NCBI GenBank assembly: GCA_005408345.1
Contig: SEMN01000175.1
Span: 465,001-529,000 of the forward strand
Length of the DNA stretch: 64,000 nucleotides
Origin: Macquaria australasica
Taxonomy: Eukaryota; Chordata; Actinopteri; Centrarchiformes; Percichthyidae
Reading direction: 5' to 3'
Part shown: positions 12,401 through 25,239 of the stretch, in pieces
Layout of the letters: every line of letters begins with the position of its first letter
Numbering within the stretch: position 1 is the first letter of the stretch
The notes under the pieces: model-generated
The model's database searches: none
What the model saw: only the letters and a program-made list of their open reading frames with translations
Told to the model about the DNA's origin: nothing
Position numbers and translations under genes: made by a program

Positions 12401-15400
12401 TTCTCCCTCCCAGGTTCAGACCAGCTCCCCCTCCAGTAAGTACCAGATCTTTTGTTTACCTAAATGTATTTCGGAATAACAGCCAAACCTGCGGCTTGGT
12501 CTTCTGTGTTTTTATACCACAGTGTCCCAGAGTGTGGTTGGTGGTGGTGGAGTTTGTTGGCTCTCTCCATGACCCCATTTATTTGGACATTACAGTAGAT
12601 ATTGTAACGTCTGTGAGGTGATGTACCTTGATTTGTGCAGCCCTCATTTTATATTGAAATATGTGGTGGTTTGTCATTATCAGCAGTCTGTGTGTGGGAA
12701 CAGGCTGTAGCGTCACTAGGGAGGATGATGTGGCAGTTTTGCTTTGCTGCATCTCTGGCAATCCAGCCAGCACAAAAACAAGCCTGTGAGGCTACTTTTC
12801 TTTTCTCCAAACCTATGGGATGCAAGTGATTTTTATTTATTTTTAACCAAGAAGTTAAGTCATTTTCTAAATATTAAAGTACATTACCTGTTGATCAAAC
12901 TGATGATGCCAGGATGTTTTTCAGGCTGAGTGTTTAGGCTCTGGTTAGGATACAACCAGAAAACTGGACCAACAGTCACACTGAGCAGCTTAACATGAGT
13001 GAACATAGATGGATTTTAAATGCTAACATTTGGGATGAGACAGTTCTGAGATGAGTGTCTGTCTTTGGAGAGGTGTCACCACCTATTACGATGCCCCACT
13101 TGTCCTGACCCGTTTGTAGTGCTATAGTTTTTATCGCCACATGTCGAAACCGACCGGCATAACTTCATTTAGAGCTTTCTAAACTGGGCCTGCAACAAAG
13201 TGGGACAGAGCTTTGAATGCGGCCTAGTGCTGAATAATCCCCCCAGAGCCTCATGTTCACTGTTACAGGCCACACAGGACATATCTGCCACAGTTGGAAG
13301 CTGACTCACTTTGTTATCAAGAGGGAAGGAAGATACTGGGTAATACTTAAGGAATTGCTCAGCAGTCACTGAGCTTTGTTTGGGGAAAGGTGTCAGATGA
13401 ATTGGCCTCCAGTAATTTTGCTAAATGGAAAGGCATGTAGCTTCTGTGCCAAGATTGTGTTTCAGATCAGCAAGTTACAAAACATCAAATGTAAAATCGA
13501 AAATGCTTCAAGCAGCGACTCTGGCATTTCAGGTTGCTGCTGGCAGCCAGCTTGCACATCAAGTATCCCCCTTCTACATGCAAATTCTGGAAAGTTTGCA
13601 TTGCAGCCTTTCAGTTCTCACAAATCAATGTTCTGTAGATTCAGCACACACCTTCATGTGCAGTGTCTTCACTTTGCTCTTTGAGGGAATCTGTTGTGCA
13701 ACTGGATGAGCATAGAAAAAATACAAATTTTGGAAACTTGAAGTTGCAATTCAGCATGCCTCCTGACAAATCGATATGGCTCTGTAGATTCAGCACACGC
13801 ATCCTATTTTCTTCAGTTTGCTCATCCACTTGCAAAACGGACTACGTCAAACAAGCTAAGGGGTAAAATCGCTGCGGCTACTTGTACAGATCAAAGTGAA
13901 ATGGCTGAGTCATGACTGTAAATGGTGTGATTGTGCGTTTTTTTTTTTCTTCTCCAGTGCTAGGTATACTGAACAGCCCCTTCAGTAGCATCCTTGGGAA
14001 GCCCCCAGGCTACCTGCCCCCTGAGTCCATGAGCATGACTGCTGACTTCTTGGAGAAGTTTCCCAGCATGGCTCGCATGGCAAACCGTCTGGACTCGGGC
14101 TCCTTTTTGGACTCTCGCTCCAGCAGTCCTGAAGACTCGGAGACCAGCGGTTTCAGCTCTGGCTCAGACCACCTCTGTGACATGCTGGTAAGACGCATGA
14201 TACTTATTCTGTGACCCCTGTTTTTATGTGTCGGATTGTTGGGGGGCCAGTCAGGTGGGGAATATTTGTCTCAAACCTAGATAGGCGACCCATTACTCTT
14301 AACAACGAAATATTGAGGCTGATTGGACCGCCAGGTCACAATATGCTGACCTGTAGATACCATAAATTATAAAATGGTGGCTTGGGCTTTTAATAGACTG
14401 GCCTATATTCCTAATTTTTCCTGTTAAGTGTATATATTTTTTGTAAGGTACCTCGCTGCTTCTTTCTGATCTGCTCAAACACGTTCAGGATAATGTACAT
14501 TTCCACAGCACTAATTCCATCACTACAATACATATACTACATACAGTCATGCTGTTACAGAGGTATTGTTCAGACTCACTATCTCTATTCCTCTTTTGTG
14601 TAAGTTAAGCTACTGTCAATCAAACTCAACACGTCCTACAGATAGTTTCATCTTAAAATCCTTCCAGAGGCTCTAAGGACATAATCCCTCCCCTGCTTGA
14701 CTTTTAATGTGAAACATCTGCAGGAAGTCTTGAGTCTCACTAACGGTAGCTTAAAATGGTTGTAGGGATGGATTATGTGAATGCAGAATATGTGCAGCGT
14801 TGATATTTGGTGTCCAGGCTCTGACCTTACTGTTCCCCTTCAAGAAAACGCCCAAGCCCAGGCTCCCAGGTGGATGCAGGGGTGCAGGTGGGGCTTTATA
14901 AAATGCTATACAAACTGAAGCAGTGGTGGCTGCGTCAATAGCAGCAAGTGTCGGCATGCTGTAGCTTTCAAGTGAGCAGTGTGGCAGCAGGCTTGCAGCA
15001 AAAGAGTGAACAGTGCACCGACTGCTTCAGTGCACCTCCATGATGGTAAAGGTGCGTTTTTTTTTGTTTTTTTTAATGTTGCAATGAGAGGAGTGTGCTA
15101 TGCGATAGTAATGGCAAGCTCAAACTGGCTGCCTGAGCTAGCATGCAGGCTTCACTTCATTAGTGAATAAAAGCTTTATTTCTGTTGACGAGAAACTCGG
15201 CGCAGCAGCAGATTGGAAAGTGACAGGACTCTTGTTCTGATGGAATCAGTGCTGTGGAAATGTACATTTGCTGAACTTGCCTTGTAAGCCATTGTAGTAC
15301 AGGTTCCACTACTCCCTCAATGTTATACCTTTATTTGTTCGTGCTGGCTTTATTTGATAATTTGCAGTAATTATGATTCATATTTTATATGCCTAAATCA

Positions 15401-18400
15401 TTTTTTGTCTGGACATGTCTTTCTCTCCAGTCGAATTTGCGGATTTCCCCTCCCCTGCCTTATCTCTCATCAAACATGCAGAAGGATCTGCTGCGACTGG
15501 GCTCCCGTCTGGACCCCCAGGACTCCAGCTCTCCTCTGACCCCACCATCCAGTGCCAGCCCCGTCTCCTCAGCCATTTCCCGCCGCTGGCGTACCAACTC
15601 TCCGTGGCCCGGTGCAGACATGCTTGACCAGTCGGATGATGTGTTCAGTATTGAGAGGGAGGCCCGCCTGCACAGACAGGCTGCAGGTAAATCTAAAATT
15701 TGAAATCAAATGTTCACTCTTCTGCCCTTTATGATTGTCGTATAGCTCAGCTTTAATGGTATACATGGTAGTTGTGGTGGCTTTGTGGATGGAAGTGACC
15801 TCTGAATTTTGGCTTACCCCTTTTTTTTTTTTTTTTTTTTCCCTGGACTCGTCAGCTGTGAACGAGGCCACCTTTACCTGGAGTGGTCAGCTGCCTCCTA
15901 GAAACAACAAGGATCCTCTGTACTCCTGCAAGGTCTTTCTTGGTGGCGTGCCCTGGGACATCACAGAAGGTAACTACTGCTTTAATTTCAGTGCCAGATC
16001 TCGATGATTTTATAGATGTGCATTAGCATTAATGTTGCACTGCAATGAGTGAGTGGCCCTTGAGTAGCTGTGCCTAAATCCATACTTCCATAATTCTGGT
16101 TCAGATGTAGTGTTGCGGTGGGATGTATGTAAGCAGGAATCAAAAGTTCTGAAATTGTGACCTGTCAAAATGGTGGTGCCTCCTAACGGAACAAACTTGA
16201 CGGGCGACGACCGTAATGTTAACTTAATTTAGCAGCACTTACACTACCACATGATGGTTTCAGGTCTTGGTCCCTTTTTTAAAATGACCATTTTAATGAC
16301 ATCAGCATCGACTACTGTACTGCAAGTTTACATGAAGTAAAACTAATGTAATTTTAGTACAGAAATATGAAAGGATAAGGAATACATGTAAACAATGTAA
16401 ACATCTTAACTTTTATTCTGGCTTGACAGAATTTCTTAAAACACTTAACTGTCGTTTTATCAGTCATAGTGTCAGTAACCCTGTAACACTAAAACATCAA
16501 CTTGCCTATAAATTATGTGTTTACAGTTTAAGATGGATAGTTGTGCTTTTTACATGCACATATCTATAAATCCTGCATGTTGTATATAGACATGTATAGA
16601 TGCATATACTATACATAACCACCCACTTCATGTATATAAAGTAATCTAGTACTTCACCCATTCAAAATGTATTTTTTTGCACTATTTGTTTACAATCCAC
16701 AGACCACTTATACATAGACATTGTATGTTGTTGGTTATTGTTGCTTTTTACACATTATACTTATTTTCACCTACATGCATGTACATAATAGTTCTAGGTT
16801 ATCTTTGTTGAGCTTTGTTCTTTTTCTTGGCAGTATGTTTATTACCATCTTCCTGCAAATTGTTCTGTGTAAGAGCATTGAAAGCAACTTTGAAACTGGA
16901 GTCACATTTCTTCTGTGTGATTCTGATTCTTATTAACCAGTATCTTGGTGATGGATTCAGCAAATGTGCAGTCATAAACCAGTGAAAAGTTCCCATCAAA
17001 AAGGGAGCTTGATACTAATGGCAGCATGATGCCAACATGCATTTTTGAATGCTCACCCTTAAACCTGAGAGCTCATGTTTATGTATGCATTTAGTATTTT
17101 TAAGCCGTCTCAATGTTAACTTCCCACAACCACATTTCTCACCCATTAAAACTGGAAATCTGTCACTTTATGGAAGCAAGACTTGTTGAAATACTGGTTC
17201 TATTTTTACTAAAGACTTGCATTTTGTAACCCCACCCTCCCTCCTCTTTATTTCAGCTGGGCTGATCAACACCTTCAGTGGCTATGGCCCTCTGACTGTG
17301 GAGTGGCCGGGTAAGGATGGAAAGCACCCTCGCTGTCCTCCCAAAGGTAATGTGGCCAAAGGTAACAACGAGCTGGTAGGCTATCTTTTTTTCCTTCATG
17401 GTTTCAGGGTGGCACTGTGGTGAGCACATGGTATGCTGGTGAGTTCAACTGTCAGCCTCTAGAGCTATTTTATAATGGTGATGCTGGGGCTTAAATGTAG
17501 CATAAAACATGGTGGTAGATGTAGGGAGTGGACAAAAGGAATGCCTCACAATGCATTAGATCTTTGGTGAATGTCAGTTTGTGTAAGCTTATAATCGTTG
17601 GCGTCCTGTGACTTTTTTTTTTTTTTTTTTTTTTTTAGAGGTATTCAACTCGTCACTTTTTTTTTTTTTTTTTTTTTCAGGCCGTTGAACTGAGCAAATA
17701 TTTTGTCAAGCATCTCAGTGTTTGAGGGTCTACTTGTGGCCTGCTGTTCATCTTTCCTAATGCAGGTTTCACGGCAAATGTCTTCATAATTTGAGATGTT
17801 TCAAGTTCACGACTGATGGACCATTCAACAGCGTTGATCTGTCTAGGGCTGCAACCAATTATTTTCATTACCGATAATTTTTTGAAGAAATTTCCTTAAT
17901 TTAAAATTTCGAGTGTCCTTGCCAAGACAGGCAGCAGCACAAATAAGTTATTTGACACTGACAAAATGAAGAACAAATTACAGAATTATAAGATATTAAA
18001 CATTCAAAACATCTACAGCTGGATGCACCTGCTTCCAAGTAATTTAGAATAACTTTAAATGCTTCCATTGAGACCAGCTCCCAAAGATTCAATTGGAAAA
18101 CAATTACCTGATAATCAAAATAGTTGATGATGTTTGGTACTTTCATAATGTTCAGGCAGCAACTACTGTAAATCTATTACAAAAAGGCCTGAGTCTAAAT
18201 TCACACCATAATACTGTGGGGGGGGGGGGCACATTTTCTGTATCCTAAAGTATTCTGTATTTTTTTTTTTTTAAAGGCTATGTTTACCTGGTGTTTGAGA
18301 ATGAGAAGTCCGTGCGGGCGTTGCTCCATGCCTGCTCCCAGGACCCGTTTCACCCCGAGGACAACCGAGAGTACTACTTCAAGATGTCCAGCCGCAGAAT

Positions 18401-21400
18401 GCGATGCAAGGATGTGAGTAAAAACTAAACACGCAAGGCACAACTATGCTCTGCAATATACAGAGTTATTCAATCCAACAGCCTAGACTTGCAATTAATA
18501 CTTTACCCACAACAAAATATTACAAACACCTTTCAGTATAATGCAGTGGAATGTCACACTGTTGTAAACTATAAATTCAAATTACCATACATTGACGATG
18601 GTCTCAACAAAAGCTAGAAATGAGCTTCACTATTATGACTTATTGCAGGCTGATGAATTGGATTGCATTACTTGCAGATGGGGTGTGCTTAACAACAAAC
18701 CGGCAACTTGGTGTACATGTATCTAGAATCTGAGGTTTAGTTGCAGAAACCCAAAACTCATTCAAACAGTACTGTCAAATTTAACCTGAATGTTTCTGCA
18801 GTTCGACTTTCTGTGTCTGACATGCGAGTTGCTCCTTGACTTTCCCTACAGCTCGGTATCAAACTTAAATTGTTTGTTTGAAATTAACAAAATGTGTCTG
18901 TGCTGCAGCACCAAGAATCAAGCTGTCAGGACTGAAAGCTGATCAGATTTATAATCTTAGTCTCTGATCGCATTAGAGTTGAAACAATGAAACTATTCGA
19001 CAGAAAACTAATTGGCAACAATTTCGATAATTGATTTAGTCATTTATCAAGTACAAATGCCAAGAATTCAGTGGTTCCAGGTTCTCAAGTGAGAACTTTA
19101 GCTTTTCTGTTTTTATCATTGTAAATTGAACGACTGAGTTGTGGATTTTTGGTAGACAAAACAAGCAGTCTTTTCAACTTAATTGAAGGTAATCTATTGA
19201 CTTTTTTTCAGCCATAGATGCCTGACTAAAATAGTTCCTGATTTAAATCAAAATGTTGCAGTTTCAGACTAAGTGTTTGTAGCTCTGCTTGTGTTTAAAC
19301 TAAATATCATTTGAGGACTTTTGCTCTTGTTAAATGAGAAGTTTGTAGAAATTTTTTATTTTTTTTTCTTCAAATTGAGGTATGAAAAGTATCTGTGCCA
19401 AGACCTGGGTATCATCCCTACTGGAGATGTCCCAAGCCTAAGGATCTGTATCTGGGCATATTTTAATGGATCATTATTGGCAAAAATGAAGTGGATAAAA
19501 ATTGATGATTTTTTCTGTACTCTGCTGTTCTGTCCTCCTCAGCCTGCTGGTGTTGCAGCACTGACTCAGAGGTCTGACTCAGAGGTTGGCAAAATGCAAA
19601 TATTTGCTGAACTCAGACGCTGCTTATTTTAAGCTCAATTAAAATTGGTGTATGAAACATTCAGATAGCAGCTTCTCCTTTTTTAGCTGGTGCTAACCGT
19701 CCCTTTACACCGGTTGACATGACAAATGTTACCAATGTCAGGTCACTTCGGCTGTCTCTAATGTTAAATCTGTGAGTAACTAACAGGCCAACATTATACG
19801 TGTCTCTTGTGGGGTTTGTGCTCCCTGCAAGCTGCTGGCTGTGCTCAGTCTGTACTGCTATTACAAACTATATCCTGCTCTCCAGCCTAGTTCAATTCAG
19901 TTTGAGGAAAAGGAAACAAGGTTAAGTAACCTGCCAAGTGACTCGTGACTCTCGTCCCTTTATCCTGGTACAGGTGCAAGTGATCCCCTGGGTGATCTCC
20001 GACAGTAACTATGTGCGCTGCCCTGCCCAGCGTTTGGACCCCAGTAAGACGGTGTTTGTTGGTGCGCTGCATGGCATGCTGAACGCTGAGGCACTGGCCA
20101 GCATCATGAACGACCTGTTTGGAGGCGTCATGTACGCTGGCATCGACACGGACAAGCACAAGTACCCCATAGGTGAGACAAAGTCTGATTTCCTGCTTTT
20201 CATTCTATAAGTGAAACATGCTAAAGGCAAACTGTGATTCTGTATGGTATGTGCATGCAGTTTGTAGACATCTTGTAAGCTACTAAAGGTATACTAATTG
20301 GTATACCTTCAGGTCAGCATGTGGTGATGCATGTAAAGTTGGTCTGAGTCACTCTTTTGGTCACCTGTGCATCTTCTGTAATTTTTGTTCAGTATTTATC
20401 TTTTAATCAAAAGTTGTCCACTTGAACTGCTTTATGAAAAACTCTGCTCTTAAATAATTAATGCAGGCTGAGTCACATTCATGATATGAAAGCCGTGATC
20501 AGTGTTTTCACTGTACTCATGGAGGCAGGATAAGTTTAAACTTTGACAGGAAGATTTGAGCCATGGACCAATTGCAAATCATTTATGGTGCTGACCAATC
20601 AGAATTGGAGTCTAAACTTTTTTTTTTTTTTTTTTTTTTTGGACTCAAATATCAAGGTATCTTTGTGTTCTTTGTTTTTGCTAACGATCCGATCCAAACT
20701 TAATTATCTAACTTTTCTTGAGTATAGGCTCTGGACGTGTCACTTTTAACAATCAGCGCAGTTACCTGAAGGCTGTGTGTGCAGCATTTGTGGAGATCAA
20801 AACCCCAAAGTTTACAAAGAAGGTAAGATACTAATGATTAAAGTGCGAACACTAATTATAGGTTGTTGCTGTTGAGTGCCTGACTGCCTTTTTGAGTGAC
20901 TGTGATGAAACTGCATAGTGCTTAAATCTGTCTTTATTTAAATAATAAAATGCAAGTGAAAATGAAATTACAGAAATCTACTTGTGAAAATACCATACAA
21001 ACGCTTTTAAATCCTGTTTAAGGTAATTTTTATTTTGAAAGACACTGGTGCTTAATCAGCAGGTTCTCACTTATAGTATTCTTTTGTTGTTTCTGCACCT
21101 CACTTACTGTGACTGCTGTGAACTGAGTAGCTTGGCTTTGCCTTTCCCCTCAGGTCCAGATTGACCCATACCTGGAAGACTCCATGTGTCAAGTTTGTGT
21201 TCGCCAACCTGGGCCTTTCTTCTGCAGAGACCAGGTCAGTGGAAACCCGTGTCTCAACACCTTTGTCCTGTCAACAGTGGAGATTGATGGTCAGTCTGTC
21301 AGCACTGTGGCCGGTAGTTTCTATTCCATCAGATCTTGCTCGGGACCAGATTACCATGACAATTTGGTATTTATCCTGAGTATGAAATGTGTTTGACCCC

Positions 21401-22477
21401 CTGAAAGTGAACGTAAACCAAAGAAGGAAACTTGTATCAATGACACATCAGGAGAAAGAATCTCTTCCTTAATCTTGCAAAAGAACTCCTTATTTATTCT
21501 CCAGACTAATGTCGGCTTTATAAAAAGGAGAGGTCTGGTTTAGGCAAGATGATTTGTATTACTCCTTTTAAACTCATTGGCAATAAACATTTCTCCATTT
21601 TAGAAATGGATGAAAACAATTAAGAATCCAGTAAAGGGGTAAATAACATGCAAGAACAGTCAAATAAAATGGTTAAAGTTATGGTTTAGTACACTTAACA
21701 TGCAGTAAAACTTTTGATCTTGTTGCATCATACCTACTGCTGATTTAAATGTGTACCGTTGTGGTTCAATAAATGATAGTTCTGGTTTATTATAACATTG
21801 ATCGTGATGTACAAGTTAAATGCTGTGATCTGGGAACACGGCAACAATAGCTAAAGGTCACTGCGATTAACGCAGACAATTATCCAGGTTGGCAAAAGTT
21901 AAAGGTAAATGAATGGCAAAATTACTAACGTCTGTTTACAGACTTCCTGCTTCAACTTTATAAGTACAGTAGATTGGTTTTCTTTTGCAATGATTATTCC
22001 TGAGATTAGGGTGCGCTCACTTTCAGTTTTACCTCAGAATAAAGTGGATAAGATCTCGTTTACAGTCTTTAGTATTTACGTGATCGATTGACTGTGAAAG
22101 ACCCTGTTGGACTTCAGTGTAGCGACATTGCTGTTTCCACATCTCAGCAACTAACTTGGTAAGTACAATGTTGTAACTGATAGAAACATGACCAATGCTA
22201 CAAATGAGACCCAAGTTGTAATAAACCAGAATTATCCTTTGTAATTCATGCACAATAGCTCAAATTGATTTTAAGTTTGAAATGGATCACCTGTAAATGT
22301 TTCATCTGAAATGTCATTATCAGTTAAGGTAGCCCACAATGTGCTCAATCACTGTGTTGACACCAGGCCTGCTTCAAGTACTACTGCCGCTCTTGCTGGC
22401 ACTGGCAGCACTCCATGGACATCTTGAGCAACCACCGGCCCCTCATGCGCAACCAGAAGAACAGGGACTCCAGCTAG
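9464..22477 (+). CDS. cpeb1: Cytoplasmic polyadenylation element-binding protein 1
   Basis: Binds U-rich CPEs in mRNA 3'UTRs and controls cytoplasmic polyadenylation and translation in oocytes and neurons. Coding exons: 9464-9478, 9717-9888, 12214-12435, 13958-14187, 15431-15686, 15856-15969, 17257-17346, 18277-18413, 19974-20172, 20728-20822, 21154-21234, 22367-22477 (TAG). All phases join, giving 573 aa against 566 in human. The start MAFSL matches human CPEB1. Visible parts: LDSRSSSP (187-194, Aurora-type site), TSGFSSGSD (199-207, beta-TrCP/Plk1 degron type), RRM1 from YSCKVFLGG (about 321-412), RRM2 from KTVFVGALHG (about 437-510), and a ZZ-type zinc domain (about 522-561: CQVC, FFC, FKYYCRSCWHW). 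The C-terminus LMRNQKNRDSS matches the human protein. It is convergent with rps17. I see no breaks. Whether this is the a or b fish paralogue cannot be told from the sequence. Confidence 0.97.
9889..12213 (+). other. cpeb1 intron 2, with possible internal promoter region
   Basis: Contains a dispersed repeat copy (10195-10530), T tracts (11011-11028, 11565-11583) and a GC- and pyrimidine-rich stretch (11590-12060) with less AT bias than its surroundings. Mammalian CPEB1 has shorter isoforms starting at the methionine of MLFP, which here is the ATG at 12246 in exon 3. A downstream promoter in this stretch is possible but not shown. Confidence 0.35.
10195..10530 (+). repeat. AACTAAT-type dispersed repeat, copy 2
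   Basis: Shares AACTGTTGTTAAACTGTCGA, TCTGACAAAGAGTCTAAAA and ATCGATTACCTGACTATCAA-like blocks with the other copies. It is diverged. Confidence 0.55.
13570..13868. repeat. Diverged tandem duplication, unit about 149 bp
   Basis: CTGTAGATTCAGCACAC occurs at 13633 and again at 13782. The flanks also align (ACAAATCAATG / ACAAATCGATA; CTTCACTTTGCTC / CTTCAGTTTGCTC; CAAATTCTGGAAAGTTTGCA / CAAATTTTGGAAACTTGAAG). It lies in cpeb1 intron 3, just before exon 4. Confidence 0.7.
14695..15330 (+). repeat. Dispersed repeat family R14, copy 1
   Basis: Shares GTGAAACATCTGCAGGAAGT, TTGAGT(C/T)TCA(C/T)TAACGG, and near the end AATCAGTGCTGTGGAAATGT and GCTGAACTTGCC with the copy at 51310-51540. It lies in cpeb1 intron 4 and its class is unknown. 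Confidence 0.6.
17840..18170 (+). repeat. AACTAAT-type dispersed repeat, copy 3
   Basis: Begins AGGGCTGCAACCAATTATTT and ends with CCTGATAATCAAAATAGTTG and GCAGCAACTA. It lies in cpeb1 intron 7. Confidence 0.65.
18970..19240. repeat. AACTAAT-type dispersed repeat, copy 4
   Basis: GACAGAAAACTAATTGGCAA and TTCGATAATTGATTTAGTCA followed by the shared CAAGTGAGAAC...GCTTTTCTG and GTAGACAAAACAAGC blocks. It lies in cpeb1 intron 8. Confidence 0.6.
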
Positions 22478-23815
22478 AGCAGATGGATCCAAACACTCTG
22501 AAGGGCCAGAGGAGGAGCCCCCTTCTACGGGGCCAGGCTGCCCGCCAAGGAGAGCACGTGTGCCAGACGTCCCTCAGTACGAGGACACCATGGCACTCCA
22601 CCAGGCACTGGGGATATCACTGTAGAAAATGTTCACTTTTGCACTTGCTACATTTTTGCTGTTGTTCAGTGGCACTATGCACAGTGACCTTGTTGGGAGA
22701 GACAAGGGGCCCTTCACACTTATGCATTTTTCCCAGACTTGTGGCCAGACAGAGAGATGGGAGTCAGCCTAAGGTTAAGAAGTGGATGAAAATGCCATTT
22801 CTCTTTTCTTTTTGTTTACATGTGTTGCATAGTGAAGAGCAATCACGCAAGTCTCATTGCCGTTCATTGGCAAATGCCATACAGTGCCTTTAAATTTTTA
22901 TTTTTTTTTCCCCCCTCCCTCCCCTACCCCCAGTTGGCATCCGTTTTTCCTGTGCAAGCCAACTGGTGTTTCTTACTTTTGGGAGTTGAATGTTGGGCTT
23001 CATTTAACCAGTCGCATTTCAGACATTTTTACGCAGTTTTTTACTAATTTGTACACAAACGGTTTTAAGTCATGACATGAAAATTTTGAACAGAATTCTA
23101 CCAGGCGGCTGTTTATGGGAGAACCCCCCTTTTTATTTTTTCCTTTTTTTTTCCTCATACATTTTTCTGTGGCTATTTTTCTTTTTTAATTTGCCCTCCC
23201 AAATTTCAACTGAATGGGCACAAAATGTTGGACGTACTACTTTAACTTGCTTTGTCGGTCCAGTTATATTAAATGTATGTAACAATAATACTGGATATGC
23301 TTCAACTGGCAACCCGTCATTTCTCAAGCAACTGATGGACCCTGTTGAGACTCGAGTGAATGAACATTTGATTGTACATAGTTTTGAGTTTTTGCACTTT
23401 TTAATTTGCACGTTTGGAGAGGTGGCAGTGGTTTTTAATCACTTTTGTACATCAGCAGGGGGACACGCCTATGTTGGAACAGCTGCTTGTTTCCTGTTGA
23501 ATGTAAGAACTTCCACTTAGCTGATGATAAATTTAATCTATCCAGAGCTTGAGTAGACCCCAGTAAATAATTCCACGCTTTCTTATCCCATTTTGCCTTC
23601 CTGTTCCAGTTGGACATAAATGCATAATAAGCTGTGTGCCAAAGACAAAGTGTCTTTTCTTTATCCATTAGGTTTGTCATGCTGAGCTTGTTGTCCCTTA
23701 GCCCAGCTGCTTTTTAGAGTTTTGAAAGTCTACCTCATTGTGGTCTGCCAAGTTTGCTGCTACTTAGTTGTGGAGTATGTTCAGATTGGGCACAATAAAG
23801 GTGTTTAAGCATTAC
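22478..23815 (+). other. cpeb1: cpeb1 3'UTR with AATAAA signal
   Basis: Non-coding sequence follows the TAG at 22475-22477. A canonical AATAAA lies at 23794-23799, placing cleavage near 23815. Two UUUUUAAU-type CPEs occur at 23398-23405 and 23432-23439, and UUUUUAU at 22895-22901 and 23130-23136. Confidence 0.65.
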
Positions 23816-23819
23816 CGGC

Positions 23820-25230
23820 TGTGTCTGGACTCTTAATTAATAGAACTGTTGTATTTTGGACTTCTTGTTGTTTAGAAATCCTGGTCTCTGTAACATCCAC
23901 AACTCTGGTTTGTGTCCAAGTTGTGCATTTTCTGTCTCTGGAGGAGCTTGATAAAGTCTGGAAAAATAACAATGTCAAGTTGTCAGTTTTGGGACTATTC
24001 AAATACAGGTCGTGTTTAAAGGGACTAAAATTAAGGATATATCAGTCTGACTCAATTATGGGTCGAGCTCCAAAAACACTGGATCCTACACTTCTCATGT
24101 AGCTCAGTAGTGTCTTAGATCTGTTGTAGACCCTCCCTGTCTGCTGATAAAGCCTGGAGTTTAAAAGACATGGGCATTTAAAAATGTGTAGTCTCCAAAT
24201 TCAACAAGTGAGTCATTGCACCAGTTGTATACAACCCAATGGTTGGTAAACAAATAGGCATGTATAAAGAAACCTGTGGAGGTAGAGCCACTTTAATTCT
24301 AAGCTGTTATTAGCCCACAAATCATCTTAACCCTCATAATTTGGGGGAAATGGGGCCTGTAATACTTGCTCATCATGACTGTAACACAACTGACCAACAG
24401 ATGTTTGCTCCTACGGATGCTGTTTGAATTCATCCTTTAAGGAGTTCAATACGACCGTTTAGTCTCACAGCAGCCTGATTGTTAATGTAAATATTTCTAA
24501 AACCATTCAGCGTCCAACTTGCATCACTGATGCAAGGCTCATGTTTTTTGTCTGAACATGATGCAATGGAGTCATTAATTCACCAGTCATTATACAGGGT
24601 GGTGCTGCTACAATCCCGATAGAACATCCTGAGGATGAACTCAAACACATCTGTATAACTGAGTATCCATTAATCAACTGTGAGAAGTTGCACAAATAAC
24701 GGTGTAGTTAACTTTAACAAGAAGGTGCATCACCCAACAACTCCTTCGTCCATGGTTGTTCAACATGAGCAGAGGTTTTTATTTTACTGGTCACTATTCT
24801 AATGAAAGTGATTTAAAGCCAGGACAATGATGTGCAGGCAGGTATGAGGAAACTTGCTGGTGTTATGCTCAGTGAAATTTGTTCTGAAAGGTAGATGAAT
24901 TCTAAAATGCAGATTTCGAAAAGCAAATTTTAAACAGCATGTAGTATTTTAATTCCTTCTGGTATTGTGTCTGCAGGACCACCAATTGTCTTGCTTACTG
25001 TAATAAGTCTTTTTTTTTTTTTTTTAAACCCCAGCTGTGTCCTGTGGAGTCTGGAGTGTGCCATTGTAATTAGACTTTTACAGTGGTCATTTAACAGTTA
25101 AACTAATCACATTTTAATTTTAATTATGCATTTATTAACTTAAAGTAAAAGAATCATATTTGCCAATTAGCTATTTCCTTATGCTTATAACTACCTGAAT
25201 GTGTGACAGGTGTGTCGGAGAAAGGTGCAA
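23820..25230. other. Intergenic stretch between cpeb1 and a LINE relic
   Basis: I see no gene, RNA or complete repeat here. A small 8-bp-arm hairpin lies at 24519-24537 and a T tract at 25011-25025. Confidence 0.5.
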
Positions 25231-25239
25231 CATGAAGAC

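Noticed and set aside
22339..22893. A 184-codon + strand open frame
   Set aside because: It overlaps the last cpeb1 exon in a different frame. The correct frame ends at the TAG at 22475-22477 with a conserved C-terminus.
23077..23520. A 147-codon open frame in the cpeb1 3'UTR
   Set aside because: T-rich UTR with no domain pattern and no splice logic. Probably chance.
24519..24537. Short hairpin as a possible microRNA precursor (also 54585-54607)
   Set aside because: Stems of 8-9 bp with 3-5 nt loops are far too short for a pre-miRNA.
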